Shown here: piece after piece, positions 1-8,754 of the stretch | How the letters are laid out: each line of letters begins with the position of its first letter | Position numbering within the stretch: position 1 is the first letter of the stretch | Assembly: GCA_002070955.1 (NCBI GenBank) | Contig: MWEK01000004.1 | Span: 1 to 64,000, forward strand | DNA: 64,000 nucleotides | Reading direction: 5' to 3' | Source of the DNA: Planctomycetes bacterium ADurb.Bin069 | Lineage (GTDB): Bacteria > Planctomycetota > UBA8108 > UBA8890 > UBA8898 | The notes under the pieces: model-generated | Databases searched by the model: none | Told to the model about the DNA's origin: nothing | The model's input: the letters and a program-made list of their open reading frames with translations, nothing else | Made by a program: the position numbers and the translations under genes

Positions 1-806
1 TCTTTGAACGTAATCATGTACCGCCAGCCATGCTTCTCGCAGAGCTTCAGGACCCGATCGTTCACGTAGAGGCTGTCCAGGAGCACGCAGATTCGCGTGC
101 GAGGGAATTGCGCCTTCAGGCGCGGGAGCAGCCGGTACAGCGCCTTGAGCTCGCAGTCTTGCTTCGAGGCGTTCGGATCGGCGTTCTCGACGAATTCGGA
201 CCCCACGGAGAAGGCCAGCCCGTCCGGCGTCACCAGCTTCGCCTCGAGCACGGTGTGATAGTACGTCACCCTGCCATTCTCGTGCTTCTGCGTCAGGCAC
301 GTGGCGCAGTGCCGGTCGCCGAAGGACAGGACCCCGGTGCCGTCGATGGCTATGAGATAGTGGCCCCGGACCCGTCCCTTATCCAATACGCGGTTTCGCA
401 TTAAGGTATGCACACACTTGGTCGACAGGGTCGCCAATGCCTCGGAAGACAGCCTCTCCATGAGGTACACCAGCGTATCCGGGTGAGGAACCGCTTCCTG
501 GACCGATCCTGTCAGCCGGTTAAGGTTGGCAAGATACGCCGGCGTCGCGCTCGCTGCTCCAAAATCCCGCCGTGAACGCGCCCCGCAGAGCAGCGCCAGA
601 ATTCCTGTCCACAAAACCGTCCCCACGGGGTAACATATCCTGAGCGCGTTGCGCGTATCCGGCATGTTTCCGAGCCACTTGCTAAAGTCCGGAAGTGCGT
701 GACGGACCACAGCGCGCAGCTTGTGCGCCAGATTCGGCAACTCCGGTGTTGTTTTCGGCCGTCGTCCGCGTCTGGCGCCTTTTTCGTTTCCCGCCTCATG
801 CGTCAT
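1..806 (-). CDS. DDE transposase (IS4-like superfamily), 3'-truncated by the window edge
   Basis: This frame is open from the ATG at 806 to the window edge: 268 codons without a stop, incomplete at the C terminus. The N terminus is basic (MTHEAGNEKGARRGRRPK). Two segments look like DDE catalytic strands: LIAIDGTG and ICVLLDSLYVND, each with a conserved aspartate. They are followed by an EKHGWRYMITFK stretch typical of a family usually annotated as transposase family protein, and the KQDCELKAL segment fits the same family. The third acidic residue lies beyond the edge. The start overlaps the upstream small ORF by 11 bases, which suggests translational coupling. The family name rests on remembered motifs, not a search. 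Whether the element is still active cannot be judged. Confidence 0.75.
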   Translation of the reverse strand, partial: MTHEAGNEKGARRGRRPKTTPELPNLAHKLRAVVRHALPDFSKWLGNMPDTRNALRICYPVGTVLWTGILALLCGARSRRDFGAASATPAYLANLNRLTGSVQEAVPHPDTLVYLMERLSSEALATLSTKCVHTLMRNRVLDKGRVRGHYLIAIDGTGVLSFGDRHCATCLTQKHENGRVTYYHTVLEAKLVTPDGLAFSVGSEFVENADPNASKQDCELKALYRLLPRLKAQFPRTRICVLLDSLYVNDRVLKLCEKHGWRYMITFK

Positions 807-1170
807 CCGCCACGTCCTCCACCGTCTGAAGCTCCACGATCCGTCGTGCAATCCCGGCCATTGCCTGGTTGAGCTCCTCAAGACGCTTCACGTCGCGCTT
901 GAAAGTCTGCCAATTCCCGACGAGCTTCCGGGCGCGCGCGAGGTCCTTGCGCCGGACGTAAAGCGCCGTCGTACGCCTCTTCTGACCGGCGCATGAGATG
1001 TAGTAATAGGGCGTGCTCGTCCCGTCCTTGTTCCTGTGCTCTATGGTGGCGATGCTGCCCTCGAAGTACTCCCGAGAGCACAGCATGCGCCGCTCCACGG
1101 CCGTACGCGACTCCGCCAAGCTGTGGAATTGCCGACGCAACCGGATGACCTTCTCTCGCACGTCTTCCAT
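796..1170 (-). CDS. Small IS-associated protein (DUF6788-like), transposase accessory ORF
   Basis: A 124-residue basic protein starting MEDVREKVIRLRRQFHSL. The frame is open further upstream, but the ATG at 1170 gives a start at the beginning of the conserved part, and the upstream extension reads like translated leader. The core has a PYYYIS motif followed by RRTTALYVRRKDLARAR and a helical tail (KRDVKRLEELNQAMAGIARR). That order of PYYY, a basic YV segment and a heptad-like C terminus is what I recall for the DUF6788-type proteins that precede some transposase genes. It probably binds DNA or the transposase, but no function is established. The stop overlaps the transposase start, so the two are one transcription unit. 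Confidence 0.6.
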   Translation of the reverse strand: MEDVREKVIRLRRQFHSLAESRTAVERRMLCSREYFEGSIATIEHRNKDGTSTPYYYISCAGQKRRTTALYVRRKDLARARKLVGNWQTFKRDVKRLEELNQAMAGIARRIVELQTVEDVADDA

Positions 1171-1278
1171 GACTCCCCTCCCTGCCCTCGAGATCAATCC
1201 ACTCCGTCCTCTCCGAGAAGCCTTTTTGCTGCCGTAGAGCGTGCCGGAACACCCGGCACGCGCCTCTAATGATGCGGC

Positions 1279-1306
1279 ACTATACCCTAAAGCATCATTT
1301 TGTCCA
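1279..1306 (-). promoter_or_regulatory. Promoter of the IS genes, with inverted repeat
   Basis: On the minus strand TGGACA (1301-1306) and TATAGT (1279-1284) are separated by 16 bases, a good sigma70-like promoter reading toward the small IS ORF. An 8-base inverted repeat, AATGATGC (1268-1275) and GCATCATT (1292-1299), brackets the -10 box and could be an operator. Further downstream a perfect hairpin, GCGTGCCGG/CCGGCACGC (1239-1247 and 1253-1261, 5-base loop), lies in the leader. Such leader hairpins often shield IS transposase genes from read-through translation, but that role here is inference. Confidence 0.55.
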
Positions 1307-1626
1307 TCGAAAAACCGCAAAAAAATTGCAGTGCGAAGAAAAAATCTCGTACCCTGATCGCCCTAGGTCAACCGGCAAAGAACCCCACGGCTCGTAACTC
1401 TCATCTGGGGGATGGGTTACGACGATTGCAGCCTTCCCCGGGCCGTCTTCACCTCAACGCGAAGAATCCTCATTCTTCAGCGCTGCGCCCCTCGGCGCCG
1501 CGGCAGGCCCGCGGGGCCGCGGAGGTTCGCGCCGCCGCGGACGCGCTCGGGCCCTCCGGGAGGCGCCGCGCGGCGGAGGCCGCGGGTAAGCCCGGCGGCG
1601 AAGCGGCCGTCCGCGTCGCGTTCCTC
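1307..1626. other. Intergenic stretch between the IS and the GH2 gene
   Basis: No convincing gene. The left half is AT-richer and probably contains the outer end of the insertion sequence. A perfect small hairpin, GAAGAAT/ATTCTTC with a CCTC loop, sits at 1461-1478. From about 1480 the sequence is extremely GC-rich and lies 3' of the GH2 gene; I see no U-tract terminator there. Confidence 0.4.
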
Positions 1627-4605
1627 TCAGCGCGCGCCGGCGACGGCGATGCGCACCTCCGCCGGCGCAAGCCCTTCGGCCCGCGCCGTGAGCGTCGCCT
1701 GTCCCGCCGTTCGGCCGGCCTTGAGCACCGCGAGGCAGCGGCCCCGGAACGCCTTTCGTTCCGGCTTCTGAAAGCTCTCCATGCTGCGCGGATCGCCGCT
1801 GCAAACGCCGGCGAGCGTGGCCGGACCCTCGATGGCGAAACGCACGCGATCGTCCGCATCAGGACAGAGAACGCCGCGCTCGTCGAGCACCTCGACGGTC
1901 ACGAAGGCGAGATCCTGCCCGTCGGACCGCAGCCGATCGCGGTCGGCCGCGAGGCGAAGGCGCGCGGGCGCGCCCGCCGTCGCGAGCTCCCAGCGCGCGA
2001 TTTCGTTGCCGGCGGCATCCAGGCCCGCGGCGGTCAGCGTCCCCGGCTCGTAGGGTACCTTCCAAGAGGCGAGAAAGCGCGTGGCGCGGTTCGTTTCCTT
2101 CGCGCCCACCGTCCGGCCGTTGAGGAGGAGGCGGACGCGCGGGCAGGCCGAATACACATCGACCGTCAGCGGCCTGCCCTCCAGGCCCGGCCAGGTCCAG
2201 CTCGCGCGCACGTCGGGCCAGCTCCAAACGCTCGCCGCGATGCGCGTGCCCTCCGGATAGGGCGGGTGGACAAAGGCCGCGACGCGCGCGCCCCTCTGCC
2301 AGAGGACATCGCGGTAGTACGACGGCGGGCGCTTGAAGCCGCAGAGGTCCAGATCGCCGCACTGCGCCGTGACGGCAAGCCGGCGGTCCCGGTGGGCGTC
2401 GACCTGTTCCCAGCGCGTGCCCGCGTAGGGGAGGCTCCACCCGTCCGCGCCCTGCTCGGTCACGGTGGCCACCAGGTTGATGGTCGTGCGCCCGGGGCGC
2501 TCGTCGTAGGGGCCCCAGTAGCCGAGCGCCGCCTCGCCCAGGTAGTCCATCGCCGTCCAGACGAAGTCGCCCATGACGTGCGGGTGGTCCAGGACGCCCA
2601 TCCATTGGTCGAAGGCGTAGAGGGGAAACGATTCCGTGCCGATGGTGGGCGGCGGCGCGGCGCGCTTCGCGTCGGCGGCGTAGCGTTCCCATTGGTAGTT
2701 GTAGCCGCGCACATCGACGGCGGCGTGAAGGTCCTCGGGCGCGCCGGCGCGGGGAATTTCCGTCGGGCAGTCGGCCAGCGTGACGGGGCGCGACGGATCG
2801 AGCGCGCGCACGCAGTCGGCGAGCTGCTTGGCCACGGGGATGGCCTCGGGCGAGTTCTGGCCCGGCACCTCGTTGCCGATGCTCCAGAGGAACACCGATG
2901 GGTGGTTGCGGTCGCGAAGCACCATGGCCTCCAGGTCGCGCCGCCACCACTCCTCGAAAAAGCGGCCGTAGTCCTGGGCGGTCTTGCCCTGCCGCCAGCA
3001 GTCGAAGGCCTCGTCGATGACCAGCAGGCCGAGGCGGTCGCAGGCATCGAGGAGCGCCGGAGCCGGCGGGTTGTGGCTGGTTCTGAGGGCGTTGAAGCCG
3101 TTCGCCTTGAGAAGCTCCACGCGCCGCTCCTCGGCGCGATCGAAGGACGCCGCGCCCAGGCAGCCGTGGTCGTGATGGATACACCCGCCGCGGAGGACAA
3201 GCGGGACGCCGTTCAGGAGGAGCCCGCGGGCCGCGTCGATCGCGATGGCGCGGATGCCGAACGGCGTCTCGACGCGATCGCCGTCGCCGCCGGCCGCATC
3301 GCCGGCCGGCGCCTCGCTCACGCATGTGTACAGGGCGGGCGCCTCAGGCGACCAGAGCGCCGGCGCGCGCACCTCGATCTCCTGGAAGAAGGTGTGGCTC
3401 GTCCCCGGCGCGATGCTCGCGGCCGGGGCCGCCGCCCGGGCGGCCGTCTTCCCCGCGGCGTCGAGGATCGTCGTGCGCAGGCCCGCGCTCCGCGCGGCGC
3501 CGCCGTCGTTCCGAAGCGTGGTCGCGACGCGCACGACGGCGCTCTCGGCGTCGACGCGCGGCGTCGTGACGAAGACGCCCCACAGGTCGATATGAAGGGC
3601 GGGAACGGCGATCAGCCACACGTGGCGCCAGATGCCGGAGCCGTGGTACCAGCGGCTCGGGTCGCCGCTCGCGTCGACGCGCACGGCGATGACGTTGTCG
3701 GCATCGCGCCGCAGATGCGGCGTCAAGTCGAAGAGGAAGGGCGTGTATCCGTAGGGATGCCCGCCCAGGACCGCGCCGTTGATCCAGACCCGCGCGTCCA
3801 TGTAGACGCCGTCGAAACGGATCATGACGCGGCCCTCCGGCGCGGTCCGCGGCGCCGCGAAGGTCTTGCGATACCAGCCGACGCCGTTCACGGTGTAGCC
3901 GTTGTTGCGCCCGCCGGTGGTGACGTCGGGATCGAAGGGCCCGCCGCGAAACGCCGTGGGGGCGTCCCCCTCGGCGTAGATCCCGCCCCGCCCCGCGCCG
4001 TCAAAGACGCGCACGGCGACCACGTCGCGGCCGTCGCCGCGCACGAGGGCCGGATCGACGGTGTAGCGGCGCGTTCGGTCCCACGCGCTGGCGAAGGCCG
4101 GCGGAAACGTGCCCGTGCCCCCGATTCTGACCCCGTTCAGGAAAGTCTCGTCCACATCGTCGATCTTCCCCAAGTCGAGCGCGAGGGTCTTGCCGCGCAA
4201 GTGGGCGGGAATGGCGATGCGGCGGCGGAACCAGCCGTAAGCGTTGTCCTGGACGTAACCGGAGTGATCCTCCCACGCCGCGGGGAGCGCCACCTCCTGC
4301 CAGTCCGCATCGTCGAGGTCCGGCTCCTTCCACGCGGGGTCGTCGCCGGGCTTGAAACGCCACACGCCCCGGACGATGGCGACGACGGGCGGCTGCGCGG
4401 CCGGGGGCAGGTCCTCGATGCTCCAGTCGTGCGGCAGATCAACGCGCCGCCACGAGGAGTCATCGAAGCGCGGCTCGGAGGCTTCGGCGGCGTCGCCGCG
4501 GAAAAAGCGCCAATCGGCGTCGAAGGGCATCTCGCGCTCCGGCGCCGAGGGGGCGAACGCGCCGAGAACCGAGGCGAAAGCGACGGCAAGCAGTCTCGCG
4601 CCCAT
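1627..4605 (-). CDS. Secreted glycoside hydrolase family 2 (beta-galactosidase-like)
   Basis: A 992-residue exo-glycosidase. The ATG at 4605 is preferred over an earlier in-frame one because AAGGAGG precedes it and it begins a signal peptide (MGARLLAVAFASVLGAFA). The order fits GH2: a jelly-roll sugar-binding domain, an immunoglobulin-like domain and a TIM barrel. The probable acid/base glutamate is E579 in SIGNE and the nucleophile E658 in GTESFPL. The C-terminal third carries Big-like domains as in other beta-galactosidases of this type. The N-terminal domain looks interrupted: after PHDWSIEDLPP a second DPAWKEPDLDDADWQEVALP sugar-binding-like stretch follows before the canonical YGWFRRRI strand, so two lectin-like modules may be nested. 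Substrate cannot be told (galactoside, glucuronide or mannoside are all possible). It is divergent from the isomerase-like gene. Confidence 0.88.
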   Translation of the reverse strand: MGARLLAVAFASVLGAFAPSAPEREMPFDADWRFFRGDAAEASEPRFDDSSWRRVDLPHDWSIEDLPPAAQPPVVAIVRGVWRFKPGDDPAWKEPDLDDADWQEVALPAAWEDHSGYVQDNAYGWFRRRIAIPAHLRGKTLALDLGKIDDVDETFLNGVRIGGTGTFPPAFASAWDRTRRYTVDPALVRGDGRDVVAVRVFDGAGRGGIYAEGDAPTAFRGGPFDPDVTTGGRNNGYTVNGVGWYRKTFAAPRTAPEGRVMIRFDGVYMDARVWINGAVLGGHPYGYTPFLFDLTPHLRRDADNVIAVRVDASGDPSRWYHGSGIWRHVWLIAVPALHIDLWGVFVTTPRVDAESAVVRVATTLRNDGGAARSAGLRTTILDAAGKTAARAAAPAASIAPGTSHTFFQEIEVRAPALWSPEAPALYTCVSEAPAGDAAGGDGDRVETPFGIRAIAIDAARGLLLNGVPLVLRGGCIHHDHGCLGAASFDRAEERRVELLKANGFNALRTSHNPPAPALLDACDRLGLLVIDEAFDCWRQGKTAQDYGRFFEEWWRRDLEAMVLRDRNHPSVFLWSIGNEVPGQNSPEAIPVAKQLADCVRALDPSRPVTLADCPTEIPRAGAPEDLHAAVDVRGYNYQWERYAADAKRAAPPPTIGTESFPLYAFDQWMGVLDHPHVMGDFVWTAMDYLGEAALGYWGPYDERPGRTTINLVATVTEQGADGWSLPYAGTRWEQVDAHRDRRLAVTAQCGDLDLCGFKRPPSYYRDVLWQRGARVAAFVHPPYPEGTRIAASVWSWPDVRASWTWPGLEGRPLTVDVYSACPRVRLLLNGRTVGAKETNRATRFLASWKVPYEPGTLTAAGLDAAGNEIARWELATAGAPARLRLAADRDRLRSDGQDLAFVTVEVLDERGVLCPDADDRVRFAIEGPATLAGVCSGDPRSMESFQKPERKAFRGRCLAVLKAGRTAGQATLTARAEGLAPAEVRIAVAGAR

Positions 4606-4648
4606 GGCGGTCCTCCTTCTCGCTGGCCGGCGTGAACCGGCAGCGGTC

Positions 4649-4676
4649 ATTATCCGCGCGCGCCGGCCGCCCGCAA
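4649..4676 (-). promoter_or_regulatory. Candidate promoter for the GH2 gene
   Basis: On the minus strand TTGCGG (4671-4676) and GATAAT (4649-4654) are 16 bases apart, about 45 bases before the GH2 start codon. Confidence 0.45.
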
Positions 4677-4691
4677 CACGCGGGCGCGAGC

Positions 4692-4721
4692 TTGACAGTG
4701 CTCAGGCGGGCGGCGTAGCAT
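4692..4721 (+). promoter_or_regulatory. Promoter for the isomerase-like gene
   Basis: TTGACA (4692-4697), 18-base spacer, TAGCAT (4716-4721), about 60 bases before the start at 4781. It lies back to back with the GH2 promoter, so the two sugar genes share a 175-base divergent control region. Confidence 0.6.
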
Positions 4722-4780
4722 GCCGGCGACAGGGTCGAGGATGTCCTCGCGCGTTGCCGAGCGGCAAGGAGGCGGCGGCC

Positions 4781-6205
4781 ATGAAGCACAAGGTGCGGCG
4801 GCGGGAGTTCTTGGGGGTGGCGGCGGGCGGCGCCGCGGGCGTCGGCGCCTGGACGCGTGTCGCGGCGGCCCCGGCGGCGAACGCGCTCGTGAGCCCGGGG
4901 TGCCGCGGCACGAAGGTGCGCGTCGCGAAGATCTACCTCGGACGGCACGGCGCGCTCTGGCCGTCGCCGCGCATGGACCTCGATGCCGAGGTCGCGCGCT
5001 ACCAAGGCGAGTTCGCGCGCATGCGGAAGGAGTTCGCCGACGTGGAGTTCCTGGAGGGCGGGCTCGTCGCCACGAAGGAGGCGGCGGCGGCGCTCAAGCC
5101 CGGGCTCGAGGATGTCGACGGCGTCCTCGCGATCCATCTCTCCATGGGAGGCGTCCTGCCCGCCATCCGCGAGATCCTCAGCGCGGGGAAACCCACCATG
5201 CTCTTTGCGGCGCCGTACTCCGGCCACGAGTGGGTGGGGTTCGGGGCGCTCCGCAAGGAACCGGCCGGCGCGCTGCTTGAATGCATGCTGACGAGCGACC
5301 TCGCGCAGCTCGCCGCCGCCGTGCGCCCCTTCCGCGCGATCCATCACCTCCGCGAGGCCAAGATCCTGAACGTCACCGGCCGCGACATGCCCGCGGACTA
5401 CCTCGAGGCGGTCAAGGCGAAGTTCGGGACCGAATTCGTGAAGATCGGCAAGGAGCGGGTCATCGATGCCTACGAGAGCATCGCCGACGCCGACGCGCGG
5501 GACGAGACCGAACGCTGGATCTCGGGCGCGGAGCAGGTCGTCGAGCCCACGCGCGAGGAGATCTTCAAGGCGTGCAAGCTCGCGCTCGCCCTGGAAAAGG
5601 TGGTGAACGAGGAAGGCGCGACGGGAATCACGAGCGATTGCTACGGCACCATGTACCGCCAACTGCCGGCATTTCAGTGCATCGGGTTCACGCGGCTCAA
5701 CGACCTGGGCTTGGCCGGCATCTGCGAGTCGGATCTGCGGAGCGCCATGACGCACATTATCTTTCAGGGGCTTTCAGGGCGGCCCGGCTTCATCAGCGAC
5801 CCGACGGTGGACGAGTCCTGCGGGGGAATCGTGCTGGCGCACTGCCTGGGGACGAGGAAGATGGACGGCCCCGAGGGCCGCGCATGCCCCTACCGCCTCC
5901 GCACGGTGCAGGAGCGCCAGGAGGGCGTCGTGGCGCAGGTGCGCATGGACGTCGGCCGGAAGGTCACCCAGGCGATCCTTGCCGACGTCGATCTGCTCCT
6001 CTACTTCACGGGGGAGATCATCGCCGTGCCGGATGTGGACCGCGGCTGCCGAACCCAGATCACCGTCAAGGTCGACGGCGACGCGGCGAAGCTCTGGCAG
6101 AACTGGTCGAGCGGCCTGCACCGGGTGACGTGCTACGGCGACCTGACGGCGGACCTGAAGCGCTTCTGCCGGTTCAAGGGGATCGCGCTGACCTGCGAGG
6201 CGTAG
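4781..6205 (+). CDS. Tat-exported L-fucose/L-arabinose isomerase-like protein
   Basis: A 474-residue protein. The ATG at 4781 follows AAGGAGG and starts a twin-arginine signal (MKHKVRRREFLGVAAGGAAG), so the product is probably exported folded, perhaps with its cofactor. The mature part resembles the C-terminal half of the L-fucose isomerase superfamily: GITSDCYGTMY, FTRLNDLGLAGICESDL, then LAHCLGTRKM and a closing ITVKVDGDAAKLW segment. Cytoplasmic sugar isomerases have no export signal, so a classic catabolic role is doubtful; a periplasmic binding or isomerising role is inferred. The gene faces araA (12-base gap between stop codons) and is divergent from a GH2 glycosidase. The frame is open well upstream of 4781, but the SD and Tat motif fix the start. 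Confidence 0.7.
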   Translation: MKHKVRRREFLGVAAGGAAGVGAWTRVAAAPAANALVSPGCRGTKVRVAKIYLGRHGALWPSPRMDLDAEVARYQGEFARMRKEFADVEFLEGGLVATKEAAAALKPGLEDVDGVLAIHLSMGGVLPAIREILSAGKPTMLFAAPYSGHEWVGFGALRKEPAGALLECMLTSDLAQLAAAVRPFRAIHHLREAKILNVTGRDMPADYLEAVKAKFGTEFVKIGKERVIDAYESIADADARDETERWISGAEQVVEPTREEIFKACKLALALEKVVNEEGATGITSDCYGTMYRQLPAFQCIGFTRLNDLGLAGICESDLRSAMTHIIFQGLSGRPGFISDPTVDESCGGIVLAHCLGTRKMDGPEGRACPYRLRTVQERQEGVVAQVRMDVGRKVTQAILADVDLLLYFTGEIIAVPDVDRGCRTQITVKVDGDAAKLWQNWSSGLHRVTCYGDLTADLKRFCRFKGIALTCEA

Positions 6206-6217
6206 CGCGCGCGGACC

Positions 6218-7723
6218 TCACAGCCCCCGCGCGAGGTGGTAGTAGAGCTCGTTCCAGCGCAGCTCCTTCTTGAAGGCGGAGAGCCGCGTCCCGTCGTCGA
6301 TCGCGACGAACTCGATGTCGGCCATGGCGGCGAAGTCCTCGAGGTGCGCCGCGCCGATGGCAAGGGAGTAGCCCGTGTGGTGCGCCCCGCCGGCGAGGAT
6401 CCAGGCCGTCGCGGCGGTCTGGAGATCGGGCCGCGGGACCCACACCGCCCGGGCGACGGGCAGCTTCGGGAGCGGCGCCGGCGGCGCCATCACATCCACC
6501 GTGTTGACCACCATGCGGAAGCGGTTGCCCAAATCGATCACCGTGGCGTTGACGGCGGGGCCCGTGCGCGAGTTGAAGACCAGGCGCACCGGATCGTCCT
6601 TGCCGCCGATGCCGAGGGGGTGAATCTCGCAGGAAGGCTTCCCCGCCGCGACGGACTCGCAGATCTCCAGCATGTGCGCCCCCAAGACGCTCGCGCCGCC
6701 GGGGTGGAAGTGGTAGGTGTAGTCCTCCATGAAGCTCGTGCCGCCCGGCAGGCCCGTCGCCATGACCTTCATCGCGCGCACGAGCGCCGCCTGCTTCCAG
6801 TCGCCCTCGGCGCCGAAGCCGTACCCGGCGGCCATGAGGCGCTGCACGGCGATGCCGGGAAGCTGTTTCAGGCCCTGCAGATTCTCGAAGGTGTCCGTGA
6901 ACCCCTTGAACCCGCCCTCGGTCAGGAAGGCGCGCAGACCGAGCTCGGTCCGCGCCGCGTACCGCAGCGCGGCCCGGCGTTCGCCCTGCGGGCGCAGCGC
7001 GGGGGCGACCTCGTAGCGCGCGTCGTACTCGGCGCACAGGGCGTCGATCTCCGCATCCGTGACGGCGTCGATGTAGCGCAGGACGTCGCCGACCGAGTAG
7101 CCGTTGACGGCGTACCCGAGGCGGATCTGCGCCTCGACCTTGTCGCCCTCGGTGACGGCCACCTCGCGCATGTTGTCGCCGATTCGCGCGATCTTCCCGC
7201 CCTGGGCGTCGTGCCACGCGCAGGCCGCGCGCGCCCAGACGTCCAGCGCGGCCCGGACGCCCTCATCCTCCCACGGCCCGGCGATGACCTTGCGGTTCTG
7301 CCTGAGACGGGTGCAGATGAAGCCGAACTCGCGGTCGCCGTGAGCGGCCTGGTTCAGGTTCATGAAGTCCATGTCGATGGTGGCCCACGGGATCTCGCGG
7401 TTGAACTGCGTGTGAAGGTGGACATAGGGCTTGGCGAGGATCCGCAGCCCCGCGATCCACATCTTGGCGGGCGAGAAGGTGTGCATCCACGCCACCAGGC
7501 CGACGCACTTGGCCGCGGCGTTGGCCTCCAGGCACAGGTTCTTGATGGCGTCGGGGGTCGTCAGGACGGCCTTGAAGACCACCCGGACCGGCATCCGGGG
7601 CGCGGCGTCGAGCGCCTGGGCGATCGTCTTGGAGTTGGCCGCCACCTTGGCGAGCGTCTCCGCGCCGTAGAGGTCCTGGCTGCCCGCGACGAACCACACT
7701 TCGTATTGCTTGAGGTCGTTCAT
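6218..7723 (-). CDS. araA: L-arabinose isomerase
   Basis: AraA converts L-arabinose to L-ribulose in the cytoplasm with Mn2+. The product is 501 residues, against about 500 for the E. coli enzyme. Start 7723 ([20 protein letters not shown]) is chosen because family members begin this way and GGGAG precedes it; an in-frame ATG five codons upstream is less likely. The metal and catalytic positions of E. coli AraA are conserved at almost identical numbers: E306 (EGDWK), E333 (SFMEDY), H350 (LGAHMLE) and H448/H449 (GGAHHTGY). No araB or araD is adjacent, so the rest of the pathway must be elsewhere. The gene is convergent with the exported isomerase-like gene. Confidence 0.97.
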   Translation of the reverse strand: MNDLKQYEVWFVAGSQDLYGAETLAKVAANSKTIAQALDAAPRMPVRVVFKAVLTTPDAIKNLCLEANAAAKCVGLVAWMHTFSPAKMWIAGLRILAKPYVHLHTQFNREIPWATIDMDFMNLNQAAHGDREFGFICTRLRQNRKVIAGPWEDEGVRAALDVWARAACAWHDAQGGKIARIGDNMREVAVTEGDKVEAQIRLGYAVNGYSVGDVLRYIDAVTDAEIDALCAEYDARYEVAPALRPQGERRAALRYAARTELGLRAFLTEGGFKGFTDTFENLQGLKQLPGIAVQRLMAAGYGFGAEGDWKQAALVRAMKVMATGLPGGTSFMEDYTYHFHPGGASVLGAHMLEICESVAAGKPSCEIHPLGIGGKDDPVRLVFNSRTGPAVNATVIDLGNRFRMVVNTVDVMAPPAPLPKLPVARAVWVPRPDLQTAATAWILAGGAHHTGYSLAIGAAHLEDFAAMADIEFVAIDDGTRLSAFKKELRWNELYYHLARGL

Positions 7724-7787
7724 GACACCGTCTCCCATCGGTTTCTAGACCTGCGCACGCCGGCGCGAAGCGCCCCGCGGCTCGACC

Positions 7788-7817
7788 AGTATAGGACGGC
7801 CCGCCGCCGCCAGGCAA
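7788..7817 (-). promoter_or_regulatory. Promoter of araA
   Basis: On the minus strand TTGCCT (7812-7817), 18-base spacer and TATACT (7788-7793), about 65 bases before the araA start. No AraR- or AraC-type operator is obvious. Confidence 0.5.
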
Positions 7818-7923
7818 GGGCGCGGCGGCCGCGCTGGGCGACCCCTCAGCGGTGCCGGGCAAGCCGGCCGCGCCGCGGCGGACCCGCCCTCAAAATTAAA
7901 GAAAACTCCCGAATTTGCCCCAC

Positions 7924-7953
7924 TTGACGTTTAAACAAACACTTGTTTAAATT
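7924..7953 (+). promoter_or_regulatory. Efflux-operon promoter with embedded TetR operator
   Basis: TTGACG (7924-7929) and TAAATT (7948-7953) are 18 bases apart. Nearly the whole spacer is a perfect palindrome: TTTAAACAA (7930-7938), ACAC, TTGTTTAAA (7943-7951). A 22-base symmetric site between -35 and -10 is the classic position for a TetR-family repressor, and the first downstream gene encodes one, so autorepression of the whole tetR-efflux operon is the natural reading. The rest of the 7724-8066 intergenic region, apart from this and the araA promoter, shows nothing else clear. Confidence 0.75.
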
Positions 7954-8066
7954 CTCGGGAGGCGGTCTGACGATAAGCAGTAATGGGAGCCCTTCACGCG
8001 GGTCCGAACGCCGCGGCTGCGGCCGGCAGTCGGCGCGGGCCCGCGAATCGCTTACCGAGGTTTGTC

Positions 8067-8708
8067 ATGACAACGACCGACGGCACGGTTGCGCTGCAGG
8101 ACACGCGCGAGCGGCTGCTCGCCGCGGCGTGCAGCCGCTTTGCCGCCCACGGCTTCCGGGGCGTCGGCGTGCGCGACATTTGCGCCGATGCCAAGGCCAA
8201 CGTCGCCGCCGTGAGCTACCACTTCGGCAGCAAGGAAGGGCTGTACCTCGAGGCGCTGCGGCATGCTTTCGCCGTGCTCCACACGCCGCTGCCCGGCCTT
8301 GCCGAGGGGAGCGATGCGCTCCAGGCTCTCGAGGAGTGGATTCAGGCCCGCGTCGTCCGGAGCCTCGCGCCTTCCCAGCCGCGCTGGCCGGCGCAGCTTC
8401 TTTGGCGCGAGCTGCTGGATCCGACCGAGGCCATGGACGCCCTCGTCCGCGAGGTCATGGCTCCCATGTTGAAAGAGTTCCAGAAGCTTCTGCGGACCCT
8501 CGCGCCGTCGCTCACGGACAAGGAGAGCATGCTCTGGAGCTTCACGATCCTGGGCCAAATCGTCCTGCACGACTTCGCGCGCACGCCGGTGCTGGCTCTC
8601 ATGGGCGCGGGGGAATATACGGAGGAGCGCATGGCGCAGATCGCCGCGCACCTGACGGACGTCGTCGTCAGGGGACTGGGTATCGGCAGGACGCGCCGGG
8701 AGCGGTGA
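8067..8708 (+). CDS. TetR-family transcriptional repressor (CecR/YbiH-like) of the RND operon
   Basis: A 213-residue regulator. Residues about 16-62 form the TetR helix-turn-helix (TRERLLAAACSRFAAHGF ... VAAVSYHFGSKEGLY). The C-terminal part, with a QPRWPAQLLWRELLDPTEAMD stretch, resembles the CecR/YbiH ligand-binding type. The ATG at 8067 has GAGG six bases upstream and fits TetR N termini; an earlier in-frame ATG at 7983 would add a low-complexity leader. It is the first gene of an operon with an RND pump, 46 bases before the adaptor gene, and probably binds the palindrome at 7930-7951. The inducing ligand is unknown. Confidence 0.88.
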   Translation: MTTTDGTVALQDTRERLLAAACSRFAAHGFRGVGVRDICADAKANVAAVSYHFGSKEGLYLEALRHAFAVLHTPLPGLAEGSDALQALEEWIQARVVRSLAPSQPRWPAQLLWRELLDPTEAMDALVREVMAPMLKEFQKLLRTLAPSLTDKESMLWSFTILGQIVLHDFARTPVLALMGAGEYTEERMAQIAAHLTDVVVRGLGIGRTRRER

Positions 8709-8754
8709 GGAAGCAAGACGCGCCGCGCGCGCGGCGATTTCAGGGAGAACAGGG

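Larger units (their letters stand above)
1..1306 (-). mobile_element. Insertion sequence, 5' part only (runs off the left edge)
   Basis: The two minus-strand genes at the left edge form a typical two-gene insertion sequence: a small lysine/arginine-rich accessory protein overlapping the start of a DDE-type transposase. A good minus-strand promoter lies just upstream. The transposase is interrupted by the window edge, so neither its 3' end nor the left terminal inverted repeat can be seen. I could not define the right terminal repeat; the element probably ends somewhere between about 1306 and 1460, so the right boundary given here is only the outer edge of the promoter. Confidence 0.6.

Noticed and set aside
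512..799. 95-residue ORF on the minus strand
   Set aside because: Shadow of the transposase frame, which is open through the same region and recognisable.
1300..4635. A 1111-codon open frame antisense to the GH2 gene
   Set aside because: GC-driven shadow without similarity; the GH2 frame has a signal peptide, SD and both catalytic glutamates.
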